The notes beneath the pieces are model-generated. The model saw only the letters and a list, made by a program, of their open reading frames with translations, was not told the DNA's origin and made no database searches. The position numbers and the translations under genes are program-made. This document shows positions 17,692 to 27,721 of a stretch of DNA of 64,000 nt, one piece after another. The stretch comes from Oscillospiraceae bacterium. Its GTDB lineage: Bacteria; Bacillota; Clostridia; Oscillospirales; Ruminococcaceae. The stretch covers positions 1-64,000 of the forward strand of contig CAADVD010000010.1 of NCBI GenBank assembly GCA_900752435.1. Direction: 5' to 3'. Positions within the stretch are counted from its first letter, which is position 1, and each line of letters starts with the position of its first letter.

Positions 17692-17883
17692 AACTGCCTC
17701 CTTTGGTCAAACCAGCCGTTTTCGATGGAGCTTCCCAATCAGCCTTTGCACGGGTAAGGCTCATTTGAAAGTTCCATTGCCGCAGGTTCGCCATGTGCAA
17801 ATAAGAGAAAGGCATTGCAGTATGCAGAATATTACAGGTTTTGATATTCAGACATACTGCAATACACAATGCATTCTTGTTTG

Positions 17884-17916
17884 GGCAACACCGCACATTC
17901 TTGGTGCGGTACTGCC
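17884..17916 (-). other. hairpin between urtA and urtB
   Basis: GGCAACACCGCAC (17884-17896) pairs with GTGCGGTACTGCC (17904-17916) at 11 of 13 positions. There is no T tract, so it is more likely a message-stabilising or partial-stop hairpin that lets the binding protein be made in excess. Nothing else is recognised in the 292-base gap 17692-17983. Confidence 0.5.
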
Positions 17917-17983
17917 TGATTCTATCTCATTTTTTCAAGCTCTGCCAAACCGATCCCCTCAAGCAAGTTTGGTTCGGATTCGC

Positions 17984-19213
17984 TTATTCCAGCGGCTGGA
18001 TGCCGGCTTCTACCGCCCAATCGTAGGTGGTCAGATACGGATCCGGAACAACCGCTTCGCTGGTGGAGTACACCTCATAAATCAAACCATCTTCGGCAAC
18101 CTGACCGATGCGCACCGGTTTTGCCAGATGCTGGTTCTCGCCGTCGATGACAACCGTTCCCTCCGGAGCGTCAAAGGAGATTTCGCCGGAACGGATGGCC
18201 TCCAGCACATCGTCCACATCGAAGCTTCCCGCTTTTTCACAAGCCGCTTTCCACAGGTATACGGCATCATACGCCGCTTCCGCCGGGTCGGAGGTCACAC
18301 GGGAATCGCCATAGGCTTCTTTGTAAGCAGACACAAACGCGCTGTTCTGTTCCGTTTCGGTGGTCTGGTAGTAGTTCCAGGAAACCATATGGCCTTTGAG
18401 GATGTCCGGGCCGATGGTCGCCACTTCTTCCTCCGCGATGGAGAAGGACATGGTCATGTAATCGTCGCTGGTGTAGTTCTTTTCGGACATTTGTTTGAAG
18501 AAGGACACGTTGCCCGTACCGTTGAGCGTATTGAGAATGACCTCTGGTTTTGCGGCTTCAATTTTGGCGATGATGGCCGCAAAGTCGGTCTGTTCCATAT
18601 CCGCATATTCTTCGCCCACAATCTGGCCGCCGGCGGCTTCCACCTGTGCTGTGATGATCATATTAGCGGTTCTTGGGAACACATAGTCCGAGCCGAGCAG
18701 GAAGAACTTGGTGTAGCCCTGTTCCAACAGATATTCGACTGCCGGAACAATCTGCTGATTCGGCGCCGCGCCGGTGTATACGATGTTGCTGGACGATTCC
18801 ATGCCTTCGTATTGTACTGGATACCACAGCAGTGCATTGTATTCCTCAAAAATTGGTTTCACGGCCTTTCTGGAAGAAGAAGTCCAGCAGCCAAATACGG
18901 TAGCCACCTTTTCGCTGTCAATCAGCTTTTCCGCTTTGGTGGCGAAGGTTGCAGGCTGAGAAGCACCGTCTTCCTCTACGTACTCAATTTGTTTGCCGAG
19001 CACACCGCCCGCCGCATTGATTTCCTCGATGGCCAGCACTTCGGCATCACGCACCGATTTTTCGCTGATGGCCATGGAGCCTGTGAGCGAATGAAGCAAT
19101 CCGACCTTGACCGTATCGGAATCCCCGCTGTCCGAGCCGCATCCCCCGAAGCTCGCCAGCATGACGCCTGCCAAAGCGACGGCCGCCAGTTTTTTCAAAT
19201 TGAATTTTTTCAT
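17984..19213 (-). CDS. urtA: urea-type ABC transporter substrate-binding lipoprotein UrtA
   Basis: The 409-residue extracellular binding protein has a lysine-rich signal peptide and a lipobox ending at C25 (SFGGC), so the mature protein is lipid-anchored. KVGLLHSLTGSMAISE is the standard start of a type I periplasmic fold, and FGCWTSSSRKAVKPIFE and WYPVQYEGMESS are segments characteristic of UrtA/AmiC urea or short-amide binders. ATG 19213 has GGAG upstream. It is the first gene of the urt operon. No urease genes lie in the window, so the ligand (urea, or a short amide) rests on family similarity. Confidence 0.9.
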   Translation of the reverse strand: MKKFNLKKLAAVALAGVMLASFGGCGSDSGDSDTVKVGLLHSLTGSMAISEKSVRDAEVLAIEEINAAGGVLGKQIEYVEEDGASQPATFATKAEKLIDSEKVATVFGCWTSSSRKAVKPIFEEYNALLWYPVQYEGMESSSNIVYTGAAPNQQIVPAVEYLLEQGYTKFFLLGSDYVFPRTANMIITAQVEAAGGQIVGEEYADMEQTDFAAIIAKIEAAKPEVILNTLNGTGNVSFFKQMSEKNYTSDDYMTMSFSIAEEEVATIGPDILKGHMVSWNYYQTTETEQNSAFVSAYKEAYGDSRVTSDPAEAAYDAVYLWKAACEKAGSFDVDDVLEAIRSGEISFDAPEGTVVIDGENQHLAKPVRIGQVAEDGLIYEVYSTSEAVVPDPYLTTYDWAVEAGIQPLE

Positions 19214-19265
19214 ACCCCTATCTCCTTTTTTACATTCGGCAAACGATGAATCTGCCGAGTGGAAT

Positions 19266-19310
19266 TATAAAAAGGCCGGAAAGCCATGCTGTTCGCATTT
19301 CCTTCCGACC
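19266..19310 (-). terminator. terminator of the cytidylate-kinase-like gene
   Basis: On the minus strand GGTCGGAAGG (19310-19301) pairs with CTTTCCGGCC (19282-19273) through a long loop, followed by TTTTTATAATT. The tail also contains a TATAAT that might serve urtA, but no matching -35 is seen. Confidence 0.65.
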
Positions 19311-19328
19311 TCATTATCGTGTGGTAAT

Positions 19329-20030
19329 TTAGTTTTTCTTGTTCGACCATGCCGGTTCAAATTCTTTGGCGTGACCGGTGAGTCCTTTTTTGTGGATGAT
19401 GTCCGCACCCAGCTTAATTTTCAAATATTCAATAATCAGTGTTACGCATCGGTCACGGCCAATGCGGGCGCTGTTGAGCGTCATATCGTACAAAACAGGA
19501 TTGGTCCATGTTTCGCCGCCCGTGTAATACTTGTAATAATCGGCGCGGTATTTGTCCGTCTGGTAAATCATTTTGTGCGCTTCGTCTTCCGTTACACCGA
19601 GATGCTCGATGACGCTTTCCACACATTCTTTTCGGGGCGCTTCGATGTACACGCTGACAACATTGTCAAAATTTCTCAGCACATGGTTGGCGCATTTTCC
19701 GATGATGATGCAGGACTGCGTTTGGGCCAGTTCACGAATGATTTTGGCTTGAATGTTGTAAAGATTCACGTCGGAAACAAAGCTGCGGTCTGTCGGCGCT
19801 ACGATGGCATCCGTATTCGGCGCTTTCATCAGGCGCTTGATGAGGTGTCTGTCGCGCAGTTTTTCGTCCACTTGGAAAAACAAATCTTTGTTGATGCCGC
19901 TGTAATCCGACGCCATGGAAAGGATCTGGCTGTCATAACAAGGAATGCCCAATTGCTTGGACAGCGCCATGCCGATTTGCTTGCCGCCGCTTCCAAAGCC
20001 TCTTGCTATGGTGATGATGTAATTATCCAC
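19329..20030 (-). CDS. cytidylate kinase-like family protein
   Basis: The 233-residue P-loop protein is of the cytidylate-kinase-like family. The N-terminal TIARGFGSGGKQIG is a P-loop variant, CYDSQIL follows, and the C-terminal part has YRADYYKYYTGGETW and LYDMTLNS as in other members. Such proteins are common in gut Clostridia; their substrate is not established and they differ from true Cmk. The start is GTG 20030 with AAGGAG upstream. It lies between the AraC-type regulator and urtA, with a terminator on either side, so it is probably a single-gene unit. A paralogue is at 40308. Confidence 0.8.
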   Translation of the reverse strand: MDNYIITIARGFGSGGKQIGMALSKQLGIPCYDSQILSMASDYSGINKDLFFQVDEKLRDRHLIKRLMKAPNTDAIVAPTDRSFVSDVNLYNIQAKIIRELAQTQSCIIIGKCANHVLRNFDNVVSVYIEAPRKECVESVIEHLGVTEDEAHKMIYQTDKYRADYYKYYTGGETWTNPVLYDMTLNSARIGRDRCVTLIIEYLKIKLGADIIHKKGLTGHAKEFEPAWSNKKN

Positions 20031-20096
20031 TTCGATTCAGCTCCTTCACTTCTCTTGTGTGCTTTTATTTTACCATATTCCCTTGCTCCCGAATAC

Positions 20097-20139
20097 GCAA
20101 AAAAACAGATATTATCCGGTAAAAACCAGACAATATCTG
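20097..20139 (-). terminator. terminator of the sensor kinase-AraC regulator operon
   Basis: On the minus strand GCAGATATTGTCTGGT (20139-20124) pairs with ACCGGATAATATCTGT (20119-20104), then a run of seven T. Confidence 0.75.
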
Positions 20140-20152
20140 CTTTTGCAGGGCA

Positions 20153-20911
20153 TCACTGATTCTTGTACTGCGTCGGCGTCATGCCCGTAATGTCTTTGAA
20201 AATCTTTGCGAAATAATCCGGCGTGGAATACCCCAGCATATCGCTGATTTCATAGTTTCGATAGCCGCCCTCTTTGATGAGCGTTTTGGCGTATTCCATT
20301 TTGATGGTGGCATACAGCGTGTGAAAGCTCATGCCCGTATGCTGTTTCACCAATTTTCCGAAATAATCTTTGTTCAGATTCATGTTAAACGCGGCGTTCT
20401 CCATGGTCAGCGTCTGTCCCATGTTTTCGGTCAAATACAGGCATAACCGCTGTAGGAAGCTATCCTGCTCCATGGAAACGCCCAATTGTTCCATGACGCG
20501 CAAAATCAATTCCGAAATCTCCTGATTCTGCCGCTTTTCGCCCAAATAGATTTTCGCCCGCTCCAGCGCTTCAGTCAAGCTTTTCTCACTGACCGGCTTG
20601 ACGATGAAGTCAAACGCGCCCAAAATCAAACCCTGTCTGGCGTATTCAAATTCGTTGTAAGAACTGACTAGAATGGCGAACGTATCAATTCCCCGTTCCT
20701 TGATTTCGCGCAGCAGCGCCAGACCGTCTACAAACGGCATGCGAATATCCGTCAGCACCAAATCAAAATGCTCCTTTTGCAATAAACGGAGTGCATCCCG
20801 TCCATTGGACGCTTCCGCCGCAATCAGAAACCCGCACTCGCGCCACGCTTTCATCTTTGAATATACATAGCGAATCGCCGAGTCGTCATCCACCAATAAA
20901 ATGCGATACAT
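20153..20911 (-). CDS. response regulator with AraC-type DNA-binding domain (YesN-like)
   Basis: The 252-residue protein has a receiver domain (about 1-120; acidic pocket D8-D10, phosphoacceptor D55, K at VKPVSE) and a C-terminal pair of AraC helix-turn-helix motifs, with the typical ending DYFAKIFKDITGMTPTQYK. Open frame exists upstream, but ATG 20911 with GGAGGGG is the natural start. It lies 13 bases after the hybrid kinase, so the two form a two-component pair. Regulators of this type usually control carbohydrate or amino-acid uptake genes nearby; the urt operon downstream is a candidate target by position only. Confidence 0.88.
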   Translation of the reverse strand: MYRILLVDDDSAIRYVYSKMKAWRECGFLIAAEASNGRDALRLLQKEHFDLVLTDIRMPFVDGLALLREIKERGIDTFAILVSSYNEFEYARQGLILGAFDFIVKPVSEKSLTEALERAKIYLGEKRQNQEISELILRVMEQLGVSMEQDSFLQRLCLYLTENMGQTLTMENAAFNMNLNKDYFGKLVKQHTGMSFHTLYATIKMEYAKTLIKEGGYRNYEISDMLGYSTPDYFAKIFKDITGMTPTQYKNQ

Positions 20912-20924
20912 ACAGCACCCCTCC

Positions 20925-23639
20925 TCAATCATTCAGCAGACGTACGATTTGTTCAAACTCGTACTTCTCCACCAATTCTTCCAACGTGCGGAACTGTTCT
21001 CGTTCCATGTTCTGTTTGAACAGCGGCCGTCCGTGTTCAAACACCTCCACCGCTGTGATGTCATATGCTTGGCAAAGCCGCCCAAACCGCTCCAGCAACG
21101 CAGTATAGTTCATGTTCTCGTCCTGTTCTGTGCCAAGGGGCTTATGGGGGTCGAGATACGTCTGCATGGCCTCCTGCGTTTGACGCCATACCTCTAAAAA
21201 GGCGTCGAGGCTTCCGCTTTGCCCTTCAGCCAGCTCCGCTTTCAATGCCTTGCTTGCCCGATACAGCTCATGACAGCAGAGGTTGCCGGACAGTCCCAGC
21301 AAATCGTGCAGAATTTTATTCGCATTGCCATAGCTTCCGCGCCGCACATGCGCCGCGATGTACTGCGCACTGTTCTTTTGCGAATGCAGGAATTTTTCCG
21401 TCAGCTTGATCAGCAGCGCTTCGTTTCCGCCCAGATTTTGCAGGCATTCCTCCCACGCAAACCAGTTCCCTTTGTCGGCTGGCGGCACAACCGGCGTGTC
21501 TGCGGCCAAATCAAAGTATTTTTTCAGTAAAGCTTTGAGCTTTTCCGGTTTCAGCGGTTTGGTCGCATAATCGTTCATTCCGGCAATGCGCACCTTTTCG
21601 TTTACGCCGCTCACCGCGTCGGCTGACAGCGCCACAATGGGCGTAAAGTAATGCCGTTCGATGCGGCGGATTTTTTGCGCCGCTTCGTATCCGTCCATAT
21701 CCGGCATCCGAATATCCATGAAAATCAGGGAAAAGGAAGCTTGCTCCGCCGCACGCAGAGCTTCAGCTCCGCTTTGTGCCACGGTGACCGCCACGCCATA
21801 GGTTTCGATGATTTCCTTTTCCATCGCCAGATTGATTTCGTTGTCGTCCACCAGCAGAACCGTTTTGCCGCTCTGCAAGGTTTCCGCATCGGAAACGGCA
21901 ATTTCATCGGTGATGTCGGTTAAATCAGCCGCCGCATCACCCATACGGGCAAAGCGCATACGAAAATGAAAACGGGAGCCTTTCCCAGGCTGCGATTCCA
22001 CTTGCAGGGTTTCCTGTCCGCCGCTTGCCGTTTCCACAATTCGACGGCAAATGGCAAGCCCCAATCCCGTACCGCCGTATTTACGGGTTACGCCTGCATC
22101 GCTTTGTACAAATGGTTCAAAAATTTTCTCCAATTCCTCCGGCTGAATCCCAATCCCCGTATCACACACAGCAAATTCCATCGCACAAGACTCCGCATCG
22201 CTTTCTGCCGCGCAAACCGACAGTGTGACTGCGCCTTCCTGGGTAAATTTCACCGCATTGCCCACTAAATTGATGAGTAGCTGCCGCAATTTTGCCGGAT
22301 CGCCCTGCACAGCAGACGGAAGCTCGCCGGAAATCTCACACTGAAAGGAAAGCCCCTTTTGCTTTGCCTCATTTTCCATGACGGCGCACACTTCCTGAAT
22401 CAGCTCCGTCAAATGAAACTGAATTTTTTCGAAGGTCAGATTGCCCGATTCAATTTTGGAAAAATCCAAAACATCGTTGATTTGCGCCAGCAAGTTTTCC
22501 GAAGCCAAATGGATGCTGTTGCAATAACGCTTTTGCCTGCCGTCTAATTCGCTTTTGCCCAGCAAATACAGATAGCCGATGATGGCGTTGAGCGGCGTGC
22601 GCATTTCGTGGCTCATGCGTGCCAAAAAGTCGCTTTTTGCGTTGTTGGCCTGATCCGCTTCGTCGCGCGCTATGCGCATTTCCTGCTCGGCTTTTTCTCG
22701 ATGCTCCAATTCCTGTTGTAACACAAAGGACAGATTGTTGAACAGCCGCCCAAATTCTTTCAATTCATAAGCTCCCTTGGGCGAAACTCTGACTTTTGAA
22801 AGATCCATTTTGCCGTGCTCGTTATGGGAATTGCTGTTCTCCAAATCCTCTGTGTAAGCCCGAAGCGGACGAATGTACAGCCAATGCAGGGCGAACAAAA
22901 GGCCGCCAATCAAAATCAACGCAATCACCGAGCATCCAATCTGAATGCTGGAAGCGAATTTTCGTCCTGCAGTGGATTCGGCAACCTCCAAATCCAGACG
23001 ACTGTTCATGGCTTCCTGAAACTGTTCAATCGGCGTCATAATCTGCGTTTTATAGGACTCATAGGAAGAATCGTATAAAATTTGGACTGCGGTAAGCGCC
23101 ATTTCATCCTTGCTCAACGAAGCATATGCATCTGGAAGCTCGACTGCCATTACACGGGATAAATACGAGTTCAACTTTTCCTCATCGATTCCATCCGGTA
23201 CCGTATGCTCACTGGATAACAGCACCATTTTCATGGAATAGGTTTCGGTCTCAATCAGCAAATCGGAATAACTTTTGGCTTGTTCCAGCAGGGCTGTTTC
23301 CTGCTGTGGTAGGCTATAATGAACAAGTTCATCAATTACCGTATCGCGCCGCCGTTCATCCTCGACTTCATACCAGTAGTTGTAAAGATGCTCCAAATCG
23401 CCGGTAATGGCATATTGACGGACCTCATCCGTCAGGTAGTCGGAGGCTTCCGCCAATGCTTCGCCCAATGTCCTTAATTCCGTGCGGTTTTTCTGTGCTT
23501 CCGATTCATAGGAAACGCAGGTGTTCATGTATTGATTGCTGAACAAAATCATAAAGAGGACGGCCACAAAAGCCAGTAACGATGCCGCGGAAATGGTGCT
23601 GCTTTTGCAAAGCACGACTTTTCGTCTGAATGCAGTCAT
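20925..23639 (-). CDS. membrane hybrid sensor histidine kinase with receiver and Hpt domains
   Basis: The 904-residue protein has a first membrane helix (about residues 15-35), an extracytoplasmic helical sensor domain to about 260, a second helix near 270-290, then a HAMP-like linker and coiled coil. The kinase core follows with H344 in RMSHEMRTPL, then NLVGNAVKF, DTGIGI and GTGLGLAI. A receiver domain carries D642 (MDIRMPDMDG), and the C-terminus has an Hpt-like domain with H778 in LHDLLGLSGNL, giving a full His-Asp-His relay. ATG 23639 is preferred over upstream codons because it precedes the first charged segment and membrane helix and follows a G-rich site. The next gene is its likely partner, an AraC-type regulator. 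The signal is unknown. Confidence 0.88.
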   Translation of the reverse strand: MTAFRRKVVLCKSSTISAASLLAFVAVLFMILFSNQYMNTCVSYESEAQKNRTELRTLGEALAEASDYLTDEVRQYAITGDLEHLYNYWYEVEDERRRDTVIDELVHYSLPQQETALLEQAKSYSDLLIETETYSMKMVLLSSEHTVPDGIDEEKLNSYLSRVMAVELPDAYASLSKDEMALTAVQILYDSSYESYKTQIMTPIEQFQEAMNSRLDLEVAESTAGRKFASSIQIGCSVIALILIGGLLFALHWLYIRPLRAYTEDLENSNSHNEHGKMDLSKVRVSPKGAYELKEFGRLFNNLSFVLQQELEHREKAEQEMRIARDEADQANNAKSDFLARMSHEMRTPLNAIIGYLYLLGKSELDGRQKRYCNSIHLASENLLAQINDVLDFSKIESGNLTFEKIQFHLTELIQEVCAVMENEAKQKGLSFQCEISGELPSAVQGDPAKLRQLLINLVGNAVKFTQEGAVTLSVCAAESDAESCAMEFAVCDTGIGIQPEELEKIFEPFVQSDAGVTRKYGGTGLGLAICRRIVETASGGQETLQVESQPGKGSRFHFRMRFARMGDAAADLTDITDEIAVSDAETLQSGKTVLLVDDNEINLAMEKEIIETYGVAVTVAQSGAEALRAAEQASFSLIFMDIRMPDMDGYEAAQKIRRIERHYFTPIVALSADAVSGVNEKVRIAGMNDYATKPLKPEKLKALLKKYFDLAADTPVVPPADKGNWFAWEECLQNLGGNEALLIKLTEKFLHSQKNSAQYIAAHVRRGSYGNANKILHDLLGLSGNLCCHELYRASKALKAELAEGQSGSLDAFLEVWRQTQEAMQTYLDPHKPLGTEQDENMNYTALLERFGRLCQAYDITAVEVFEHGRPLFKQNMEREQFRTLEELVEKYEFEQIVRLLND

Positions 23640-23695
23640 TGGCACAAGCCCCCCTTTTCTGTCCTTCACTGTTATTTGACGAAGCAAATCAACTG

Positions 23696-23737
23696 CAAAA
23701 AGCCGCAATGCACGGTTGATCCAGTGCATTGCGGCTT
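23696..23737 (-). terminator. terminator at the end of the kdpDE unit
   Basis: Perfect stem AAGCCGCAATGCAC (23700-23713) and GTGCATTGCGGCTT (23724-23737). On the minus strand it ends in a T tract (TTTTTG). It follows the kdpE stop by about 140 bases and precedes the hybrid-kinase gene. Confidence 0.75.
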
Positions 23738-23875
23738 CTTTGTCGCTCTTATAGATGTTTTTTAGTATACCATATGAAAGAGAATTTTGCAAGTTGTGAT
23801 GAAGGGAGAAGACGAAGCTCAATTCTTACATATTTCTGCTTGATTGTATTTCTGTTGTTCCTCTTGCGCGGGTTC

Positions 23876-24574
23876 CTATACCTTCATCATGCGGTATCCA
23901 ACGCCGATGTGGGTTTGGATATACTGAGGCGAATTGGGTACTGCCTCCAGCTTTTTCCGAAGCGTTGCCATAAACACACGAAGAGAAGCAATATCATTGT
24001 CCATACTATTTCCCCAAATCTTCTGTGTGATATAGGTGTGGGTCAAAACCTTGCCGACGTTTTGCGCAAGCACACACAACAGTTTATACTCAATCGGCGT
24101 CAAGTGCAGCTCCACATTGTCCATATATACACAGCCGGCGCCATAATCTATTCGAAGCATGCCGTTTGAAAACACAGAGTTCTCCGCCGCCCCCTCTTTT
24201 TGCATAATGGCAAGACGCCTTTGCGTTACACGCAAGCGCGCAAGCAGTTCTTCGACGGAAAAGGGTTTTGTCAAATAATCGTCCGCACCAGCGTCCAGTG
24301 CGTCAATCTTATCGGTATCCTCGCTGCGAGCGCTGATTACGATAATCGGTACGTTAGACCATGTCCTAATCTTTTTAATAACATCTACACCGTCCATATC
24401 GGGAAGCCCCAAATCCAAAAGCACGATGTCGGGATTATGAGACGACGCTTCCATGATGGCAGACGCGCCGTTAAGCGCAGTCAAAAAACGATATTCGTGC
24501 ATCTGTAAGGTTGTGGTGATTAGACTCTTGACAGAAGAATCGTCTTCCACAACCAAAATCAAATACTTATTCAT
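23876..24574 (-). CDS. kdpE: Kdp two-component response regulator KdpE
   Basis: The 232-residue OmpR/PhoB-type regulator has a receiver domain with D11-D12, phosphoacceptor D54 in LLDLGLPDMDG and K104 in LTKPFS, then a winged-helix DNA-binding domain ending QTHIGVGYRM. It is expected to activate kdp transcription when K+ is limiting. ATG 24574 overlaps the last codons of kdpD by eight bases, so translation is coupled. Tandem repeats at 27739-27778 upstream of kdpD are candidates for its binding site. Confidence 0.93.
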   Translation of the reverse strand: MNKYLILVVEDDSSVKSLITTTLQMHEYRFLTALNGASAIMEASSHNPDIVLLDLGLPDMDGVDVIKKIRTWSNVPIIVISARSEDTDKIDALDAGADDYLTKPFSVEELLARLRVTQRRLAIMQKEGAAENSVFSNGMLRIDYGAGCVYMDNVELHLTPIEYKLLCVLAQNVGKVLTHTYITQKIWGNSMDNDIASLRVFMATLRKKLEAVPNSPQYIQTHIGVGYRMMKV

Positions 24575-27266
24575 TCAAACGTGCCTCCTCCGCAGGAAGT
24601 GTAAAGGTAAACACCGTTCCCTGCGGTTTGTTGTCTTTCACTGTAATTTCACCGCCGTGAACGGTTACGATGGATTTGCACAGGGATAGTCCTAGTCCTA
24701 AACTGCGACGGCTGTCGGCAATCTTATTAGCGCCGCTATAGAACCTATCGAATATATGCGGCTTCACTTCATCAGAAATACCGGGACCATCATCCGAAAT
24801 GCTGATAATCGCTTTTTCGCCTTTGCGTTCTGTCCTAATTTTTATATTAGATCCGGGCGGCGTATACTTAATGGCGTTATCCACAAGATTAATAACGACC
24901 TGAACAATTAGCTTGGCATCCATTTTTGCAAGAAGAAGCTCATCCTTGTGTTCCACTGTAATGTGATGCGCTACACTCTTACGATTTACATGGCGCAGTG
25001 CTTCTGACACCACGTCCTCCACAAGCTCCGCAGAAATATGCAGATTCATACGACCGTCCTCAAGCCGGGTTACCGAAAGCAGGTTTTCGACCAAATTAAT
25101 CAGCCACATGGAATCATCGTAAATATCAGAATAAAGCCGATGTTTTGTTTCCGCATCAAACGCCTCTTCATTTGTCAGCAAATTACTGGCATTACCGGAT
25201 ATAGAGGTCAGCGGAGTACGCAGATCATGGGAAATCGCACGAAGTAAATTTGCTCGGAGCTGTTCGTTTCGTATCTGAATCGCCGCCTCCTCTTTTTCCT
25301 CAGCGTTTTTCTCGTTCTCCATGGCCAGTGCGCTTTCGCCGAGAATAGAAAGCATAATGCTGTTTCCAAAGGCTTCCAAGGAATTTTCACCCACAACGAT
25401 GCCGACAACGCCGTAAACATGGTTGTTGACCCGAATGGAAAGATACAGACATTTCGCGCTGGATAAAGTATCGGTTGTAGCACCCGCGTGCTTATTATTC
25501 TTAAGAACCCAGCTTGCAACAGCTCTTTCGTTATCGGAAGTAATTTCCTCACCGATCGATGCATCTGAAACGCTGAAAATGCGCGGCGCTTCCAATCCGT
25601 CATTGCCTGCAGGATACATGATGATATCCCTATCAAACAGTTTTACCAACTGATTGGCGGTAACAGAAATTATCTCGTCCCTATCTGTCGCGCGTTGCAG
25701 CAATTGGTTTGTGTCAAACAAAATTTTCGTACGAAACGCCGCCTGCGCCGCTTGTTTCGCATGATTTTTAAGCCTGACGGACAGCGAGCTGGTAATTAGA
25801 GCCGCAATAAACATCACCAGAAAGGTAATGAGGTTCCCACTATCGTAAGCTCGAAAAGTAAATCTCGGTTCTGTAAATAAAAAATTAAAGACAAAAACAC
25901 TGACAATAGAAGAAATCAGACTATATGCCCTATTTTTTGTGACAACAGAAGTTATGAGAACCCCCAGAATATACACCGTCACTATATTTCCTTCAGAAAA
26001 TCCGCAGTGGTTGAAGATCAAACCAATGATACTTGCCGCTATCAAAATCCCGATGCTTTTCAAGATATCCGACGCAGAGAAAACCACATTGCTCTTTCGC
26101 TTCGCTGCAGCGCAGTAGTTTGACACTGCTGATGAAGCGTCCGGAATCACATGAATATCCAAATTCGGCGCAGCAACTATTAACTTTTCCGTAAGCGTCG
26201 GTTTGCTGAAAAGGTGCTTTCGTGTGACAGAGCTTCTACCGATGACAATTTTCGATACTCCCGAAATCCTTGCGAATTCCGCGATCTGATAGGGAACGTC
26301 ATCCCCATATACTGTTTCGATTTTTGCACCTAATTGCTGTGCCAGCCTCATATTAGAACGCAGCCGCTTCTTATTCTCTTCCGTCATAGAAGGAAAATCC
26401 GGCGTTTCCACGAACAAAGCCGTGAAGGCGCTGTGAAAGGCATTTGCCATTCTGGCGGCTGTCCGGATTATTTTCGCATTAGAAGGTGCGGATGACAAAC
26501 AGACCAAGATGTGTTCATCGGTATAATAATCGCCGTTCTTCTTAATACGGGCCTGTTCGGTTAAAAGATTCACACGGTCGGCACAACGGCGCAGTGCGAT
26601 CTCGCGGAGCGCAGTCAGATTGTCAATGGTAAAGAAATTCGCAACCGCCCGATGCGCCTGCACCTCTGTATATACATTTCCGGACTGCAACCGTTCGATC
26701 AGATCCTGAGGCTCAATATCCACTAGTTCTACCTGATCGGCATGATCGAATATGGAATCCGGAATGCGCTCCCGAACCATGATGCCAGTAATAGACGCCA
26801 CCCGATCAACCAAGCTCTCAATGTGCTGCACATTGACCGTGGTATATACGTCAATACCAGCATTCAACAGCTCCTCAATATCCTGATATCGCTTGGCATG
26901 ACGGCATCCCTCCGCATTAGTATGCGCCAGCTCATCCACAAGAATCAGTTGCGGGCGTCTGATGATGGCGGCATCAATATCAAATTCATTCAACTTTATA
27001 GAGTTGTGTTCCACTGCCTGCGTGGGAATACGCTCCAAGCCGTTCAGCAGAGCAGACGTCTGCGGACGAGCATGCGGCTCTATATATCCGACAACTACGT
27101 CGATTCCTCGATTCTTTGCCATGTGCGCCGCTTGCAGCATGGCGTAAGTTTTTCCAACCCCCGCAGCATAACCAAAAAAAATCTTCAGACGCCCTCTGTT
27201 TTCGCTTGTTGCCTCGCGTCGGATAACTCTAAGCAATTCATCAGGATCCTGCCTTGTTTCAGTCAT
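24567..27266 (-). CDS. kdpD: osmosensitive K+ channel sensor histidine kinase KdpD
   Basis: The 899-residue protein has all KdpD parts. The N-terminal KdpD domain shows Walker A GYAAGVGKT at residues 32-40 and LILVDELAHTN as Walker B. A universal-stress-like domain follows (about 245-365). Then come four closely spaced membrane helices (about 395-500, DUF4118 type), a GAF-like domain, and the kinase core with H680 in AISHDLRTPL, NLVDNAIKY, SDDGPGI and LGLGLSL. TTG 27281 and ATG 27272 are also in frame; ATG 27266 has the best spacing to GGGGGTG. It senses K+ limitation or turgor and controls KdpE. Confidence 0.94.
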   Translation of the reverse strand: MTETRQDPDELLRVIRREATSENRGRLKIFFGYAAGVGKTYAMLQAAHMAKNRGIDVVVGYIEPHARPQTSALLNGLERIPTQAVEHNSIKLNEFDIDAAIIRRPQLILVDELAHTNAEGCRHAKRYQDIEELLNAGIDVYTTVNVQHIESLVDRVASITGIMVRERIPDSIFDHADQVELVDIEPQDLIERLQSGNVYTEVQAHRAVANFFTIDNLTALREIALRRCADRVNLLTEQARIKKNGDYYTDEHILVCLSSAPSNAKIIRTAARMANAFHSAFTALFVETPDFPSMTEENKKRLRSNMRLAQQLGAKIETVYGDDVPYQIAEFARISGVSKIVIGRSSVTRKHLFSKPTLTEKLIVAAPNLDIHVIPDASSAVSNYCAAAKRKSNVVFSASDILKSIGILIAASIIGLIFNHCGFSEGNIVTVYILGVLITSVVTKNRAYSLISSIVSVFVFNFLFTEPRFTFRAYDSGNLITFLVMFIAALITSSLSVRLKNHAKQAAQAAFRTKILFDTNQLLQRATDRDEIISVTANQLVKLFDRDIIMYPAGNDGLEAPRIFSVSDASIGEEITSDNERAVASWVLKNNKHAGATTDTLSSAKCLYLSIRVNNHVYGVVGIVVGENSLEAFGNSIMLSILGESALAMENEKNAEEKEEAAIQIRNEQLRANLLRAISHDLRTPLTSISGNASNLLTNEEAFDAETKHRLYSDIYDDSMWLINLVENLLSVTRLEDGRMNLHISAELVEDVVSEALRHVNRKSVAHHITVEHKDELLLAKMDAKLIVQVVINLVDNAIKYTPPGSNIKIRTERKGEKAIISISDDGPGISDEVKPHIFDRFYSGANKIADSRRSLGLGLSLCKSIVTVHGGEITVKDNKPQGTVFTFTLPAEEARLNE

Positions 27267-27721
27267 ATCCATCACCCCCAATCACTTTTATTTAATCCAA
27301 TACCATATTAATTGGATAAAAACAAACAAAATATCAAATGAAAATTTTATAAAGATTATATCACAAAACACTGTATACTGCTACACAAGCATAGAAATCA
27401 TACTTTTTCAGATGGATATCGAATGAACCGTTCGTATCAAGTTCGCCATTTTTTTCAACACCTTTCAACGCTATAATATTGATATGCTATTTTTTCCGGA
27501 CGTCAAGATGGCCTGTTGAATTGCTTTTTGACTTCCAATCCAAGATGGCGGATTCTATCAAGAAAAGACAGCTGCTCCAACGATGCAGAGCGACCTTGTC
27601 TGAGTTGGAACTCTCCATTGGCCTTCGGGCGGTAATCTGATCTTTTCTCTTGCAAGTGCTGCAAAAATCCTTGAACACAACAAACATTTCATTTTTTACA
27701 TCACTTGTATTTATTTAATGT

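Noticed and set aside
17546..19249. 567-codon plus-strand frame across urtA and the urtA-urtB gap
   Set aside because: UrtA on the other strand has a signal peptide, lipobox and family motifs. The plus frame has no domain pattern.
27487..27687. 66-codon frame in the kdpC-kdpD gap
   Set aside because: No ribosome site, no hydrophobic or domain pattern, and it lies within the predicted leader of kdpD.
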